36,161 bases of DNA from Prosthecobacter debontii. Its GTDB lineage: Bacteria; Verrucomicrobiota; Verrucomicrobiia; Verrucomicrobiales; Akkermansiaceae. A program made the translations under genes and the position numbers. Below, in pieces: positions 34,536-36,161 of the stretch. The first letter of the stretch is position 1; every line of letters begins with the position of its first letter. The DNA lies in NCBI GenBank assembly GCA_945873125.1, contig CAMCBV010000031.1, forward strand, positions 1 through 36,161, read 5' to 3'. The notes beneath the pieces are model-generated. The model searched no databases and was not told the DNA's origin. It worked only from the letters and a program-made list of their open reading frames with translations.

Positions 34536-35813
34536 TCAGTTGGCCGCGGGTTCTCCCGCTGCGATGCTTTTCGCTCTATTAAGGATCGCTTCCGCTTCCT
34601 CGACACTGAGTTCGAGTGAACTTGTGAGGAATTCAACTGGCATATCGACAATCATCTCGGCGCTAACTCCTCCGAACAAGGTGAGTTTTGCAGCAAGTTC
34701 ATCGGTAATGCCGAGTTGCTCTCCCAATGTGTGAGCGACTCCGCCGATTTTTTCTTTGAATTGCTCTTCCTTGGTTTCGTCTTTGCGGACTTGGACATCC
34801 CAGCCCATGAGGCGTGAGGACAAGCGCGCGTTCTGACCTTTTCTGCCAATCGCCTTGCTGAGATCTTCTTCGCTCACGGTCACAAGAACGATCTTCTCTT
34901 CCTTGTTCACCGCGATGGTGATCAACTCGGCCGGCTTGAGTGCCTCACGAACCAATTCGGCCGGATCTTCACTCCAACGAATAATATCGACTTTCTCGTT
35001 GTTAAGTTCGCGAACGATGTTTTTCACACGCGCGCCGCGCATGCCGACACAAGCACCGACGGGATCGACTTTTGGATCGTTGCTCCAAACAGCCACTTTG
35101 GTGCGGAAGCCGGCTTCACGCGCGATAGCGCGAATCTCCACGGTGCGATCGGAAATCTCATTCACTTCGGCCTCAAACAAGCGGCGCACAAAATTTGGGT
35201 GACTGCGAGAAAGGATGATTTCCGGACCACGACCCTCGTTTTCAACCGCCAATACGTAGCAGCGAATACGGTCACCGATATTGTAATCCTCACCCTGCAC
35301 ACGCTCACGATTTGGCATGATTCCCTCGAATTTACCGAGGTCGATCATCACATCATTGCGCTCGAAGCGGCGAACGGTTCCAGAAACCACGTCACCCGCG
35401 CGATCTTTGAACTCCTCGTAAATCATTTCCTTCTCCGCTTGGCGAAGGCGCTGCATCATCGTTTGTTTGGCAGTCTGGACAGCAATACGTCCGAAGTCTT
35501 TAGGCGTGACGTTGAATTCAAGCACTCCACCCACCTCAATCTCTGGGTTCTTTTTGTGCGCAACACTGAAAGGGACTTCGTTGAATTTGTCCATTTGCTC
35601 GCCATCCGCGACCACATTGAGTGCAGCGAAAATCTTGGTATTACCTTTTTTGGTATCCACTTCAGCCCGCAGAGTCTCGATCGCGTCAGCTCCGGGAACC
35701 ATTTTGCGATAGGCGGAAACAAAAGAAAACTCCAGAGCTGCAACGATCTTGTTGCGGTCGATTCCTTTTTCTTTTTCGTAATATTCGATGAGTGCGACGA
35801 TGTCGTTGGTCAT
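34536..35813 (-). CDS. nusA: Transcription termination/antitermination protein NusA
   Basis: A 425-residue RNA-polymerase-binding factor. The N-terminal domain (about 1-130) begins with a YYEKEKGI helix and contains AKQTMMQRLRQAEKE. An S1 domain follows (VVSGTVRRFERNDVMIDLGKFEG, about 140-205), then two KH domains with the loops VGMRGARV and AIGRKGQNARLSSRL. The C-terminal part has one helix-hairpin-helix-like acidic repeat (LTSSLELSVEEAEAILNRA) rather than the two of E. coli, which explains the shorter length. It controls pausing and termination. It heads the nusA-infB-rbfA operon; the ATG at 35813 has no Shine-Dalgarno sequence. rimP is not found upstream within the window. Confidence 0.96.
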   Translation of the reverse strand: MTNDIVALIEYYEKEKGIDRNKIVAALEFSFVSAYRKMVPGADAIETLRAEVDTKKGNTKIFAALNVVADGEQMDKFNEVPFSVAHKKNPEIEVGGVLEFNVTPKDFGRIAVQTAKQTMMQRLRQAEKEMIYEEFKDRAGDVVSGTVRRFERNDVMIDLGKFEGIMPNRERVQGEDYNIGDRIRCYVLAVENEGRGPEIILSRSHPNFVRRLFEAEVNEISDRTVEIRAIAREAGFRTKVAVWSNDPKVDPVGACVGMRGARVKNIVRELNNEKVDIIRWSEDPAELVREALKPAELITIAVNKEEKIVLVTVSEEDLSKAIGRKGQNARLSSRLMGWDVQVRKDETKEEQFKEKIGGVAHTLGEQLGITDELAAKLTLFGGVSAEMIVDMPVEFLTSSLELSVEEAEAILNRAKSIAAGEPAAN

Positions 35814-35879
35814 GGCTGGCGATGGGCAGGCGTTTTGCGGAAAATCTCTTTTCCTATTGTGAATGAAGGATCTGTAGAC

Positions 35880-35907
35880 GCAAAAGAGTGGGTATATGAC
35901 CCACTCT
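35880..35907 (-). terminator. Rho-independent terminator upstream of nusA
   Basis: AGAGTGGGT (35885-35893) and ACCCACTCT (35899-35907) are perfect nine-base inverted repeats around a 5-base loop. Read on the minus strand the stem runs straight into TTTTG. It would end transcription coming from the transposase side about 70 bases before nusA, so the nusA promoter should lie between the hairpin and 35813, or the structure acts as an attenuator. Confidence 0.7.
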
Positions 35908-36024
35908 CCAGGCTGCAGAGATTGTTCGTTGAATGTTTGTAATTCAGTTTTGCAGCCCCATGCAAGCCGAAAGTCTTACTGGAAGACGGCGCCGGATATG
36001 CGGTCAGTGGCGACTTAGAGCATT

Positions 36025-36161
36025 TTAAATAAAACTGTAGCCGCAATGGGTAAACCAATTGGTGGCGTCTTTTTGGGTTACCTGTGAGAGAGCGTCTCCA
36101 ATTGCCAAGAGGAGGGCTTCGTTGGTGCGGGCTTCGGCCTTGCGCAGAAGAGCCTTCACCT
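36025..36161 (-). CDS. IS630-type transposase, C-terminal end only
   Basis: The last 45 codons of a gene entering from the right edge. The peptide ends with KALLRKAEARTNEAL, then AIGDALSQVT and WFTHCGYSFI before the TAA at 36025-36027. This C-terminus, an amphipathic helix with R-x-x-x-x-L and a final F-x-HCGY, is that of IS630-family DDE transposases as I remember them. The catalytic Asp/Glu residues lie outside the window, so intactness cannot be judged. It is on the same strand as nusA, where rimP is often found. Confidence 0.65.
   Translation of the reverse strand, partial: VKALLRKAEARTNEALLLAIGDALSQVTQKDATNWFTHCGYSFI

Noticed and set aside
35199..35942. 247-codon open frame on the plus strand
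   Set aside because: It lies antisense to nusA, whose S1 and KH motifs are fully intact; no family motif is seen in the antisense product.
1..36161. tRNA, rRNA, CRISPR array or defence island
   Set aside because: No tRNA-like T-loop with cloverleaf context, no regularly spaced repeats and no defence gene families were seen by reading both strands.

Overview
The window looks like a chromosomal piece of a Verrucomicrobiota bacterium, probably class Verrucomicrobiae. This is an inference from gene content: an adjacent DUF1501 / DUF1549-DUF1553 cytochrome pair (a Planctomycetes-Verrucomicrobia hallmark), a PPi-type phosphofructokinase, a squalene/phytoene synthase, a Ski2-like DUF3516 helicase and a standard nusA-infB-rbfA block. 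No rRNA, tRNA or CRISPR array was seen. Few of the gene starts have a recognisable Shine-Dalgarno sequence.

Positions 1-10071 form an accessory surface-glycan region. It holds a sulfotransferase cut by the left edge (minus), a GT2 glycosyltransferase, a GT25-type transferase, a truncated P-loop gene, a UDP-glucuronate-4-epimerase-like enzyme, a GT10 (fucosyltransferase-fold) enzyme, a minus-strand DxD glycosyltransferase, a second sulfotransferase followed by a GT4 enzyme, and an FkbM methyltransferase. Mixed strands, large non-coding gaps, AT-rich gene ends and at least two broken genes mark it as a rapidly changing locus. Together the enzymes suggest a sulfated, possibly fucose- and uronate-containing, methylated polysaccharide or glycoconjugate. 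The actual product cannot be read from sequence.

Positions 10103-14287 hold a minus-strand group, read lepB (enlarged signal peptidase I) - squalene/phytoene synthase - small lipoprotein - HscA-like Hsp70, with gaps of 9-33 bases. Upstream, also minus, is polX (X-family DNA polymerase plus PHP domain). Divergent from it is pfp, which has a clear terminator. Then come an FKBP prolyl isomerase (minus), a large RNA helicase (plus), an RlmI-like methyltransferase (minus), an alpha/beta hydrolase (plus), rpmB-lysA (plus) and a DUF2459 lipoprotein (minus).

Positions 26164-26279 carry a REPIN-like pair of inverted hairpin repeats, directly after the DUF1501 gene. The DUF1549/1553 cytochrome and the Tat-exported DUF1501 protein form a two-gene minus-strand operon. 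An MsbA-like ABC exporter (plus) follows. The right end is the minus-strand nusA-infB-rbfA operon, preceded by a hairpin terminator and by the C-terminal end of an IS630-type transposase that runs off the window where rimP would often be found.
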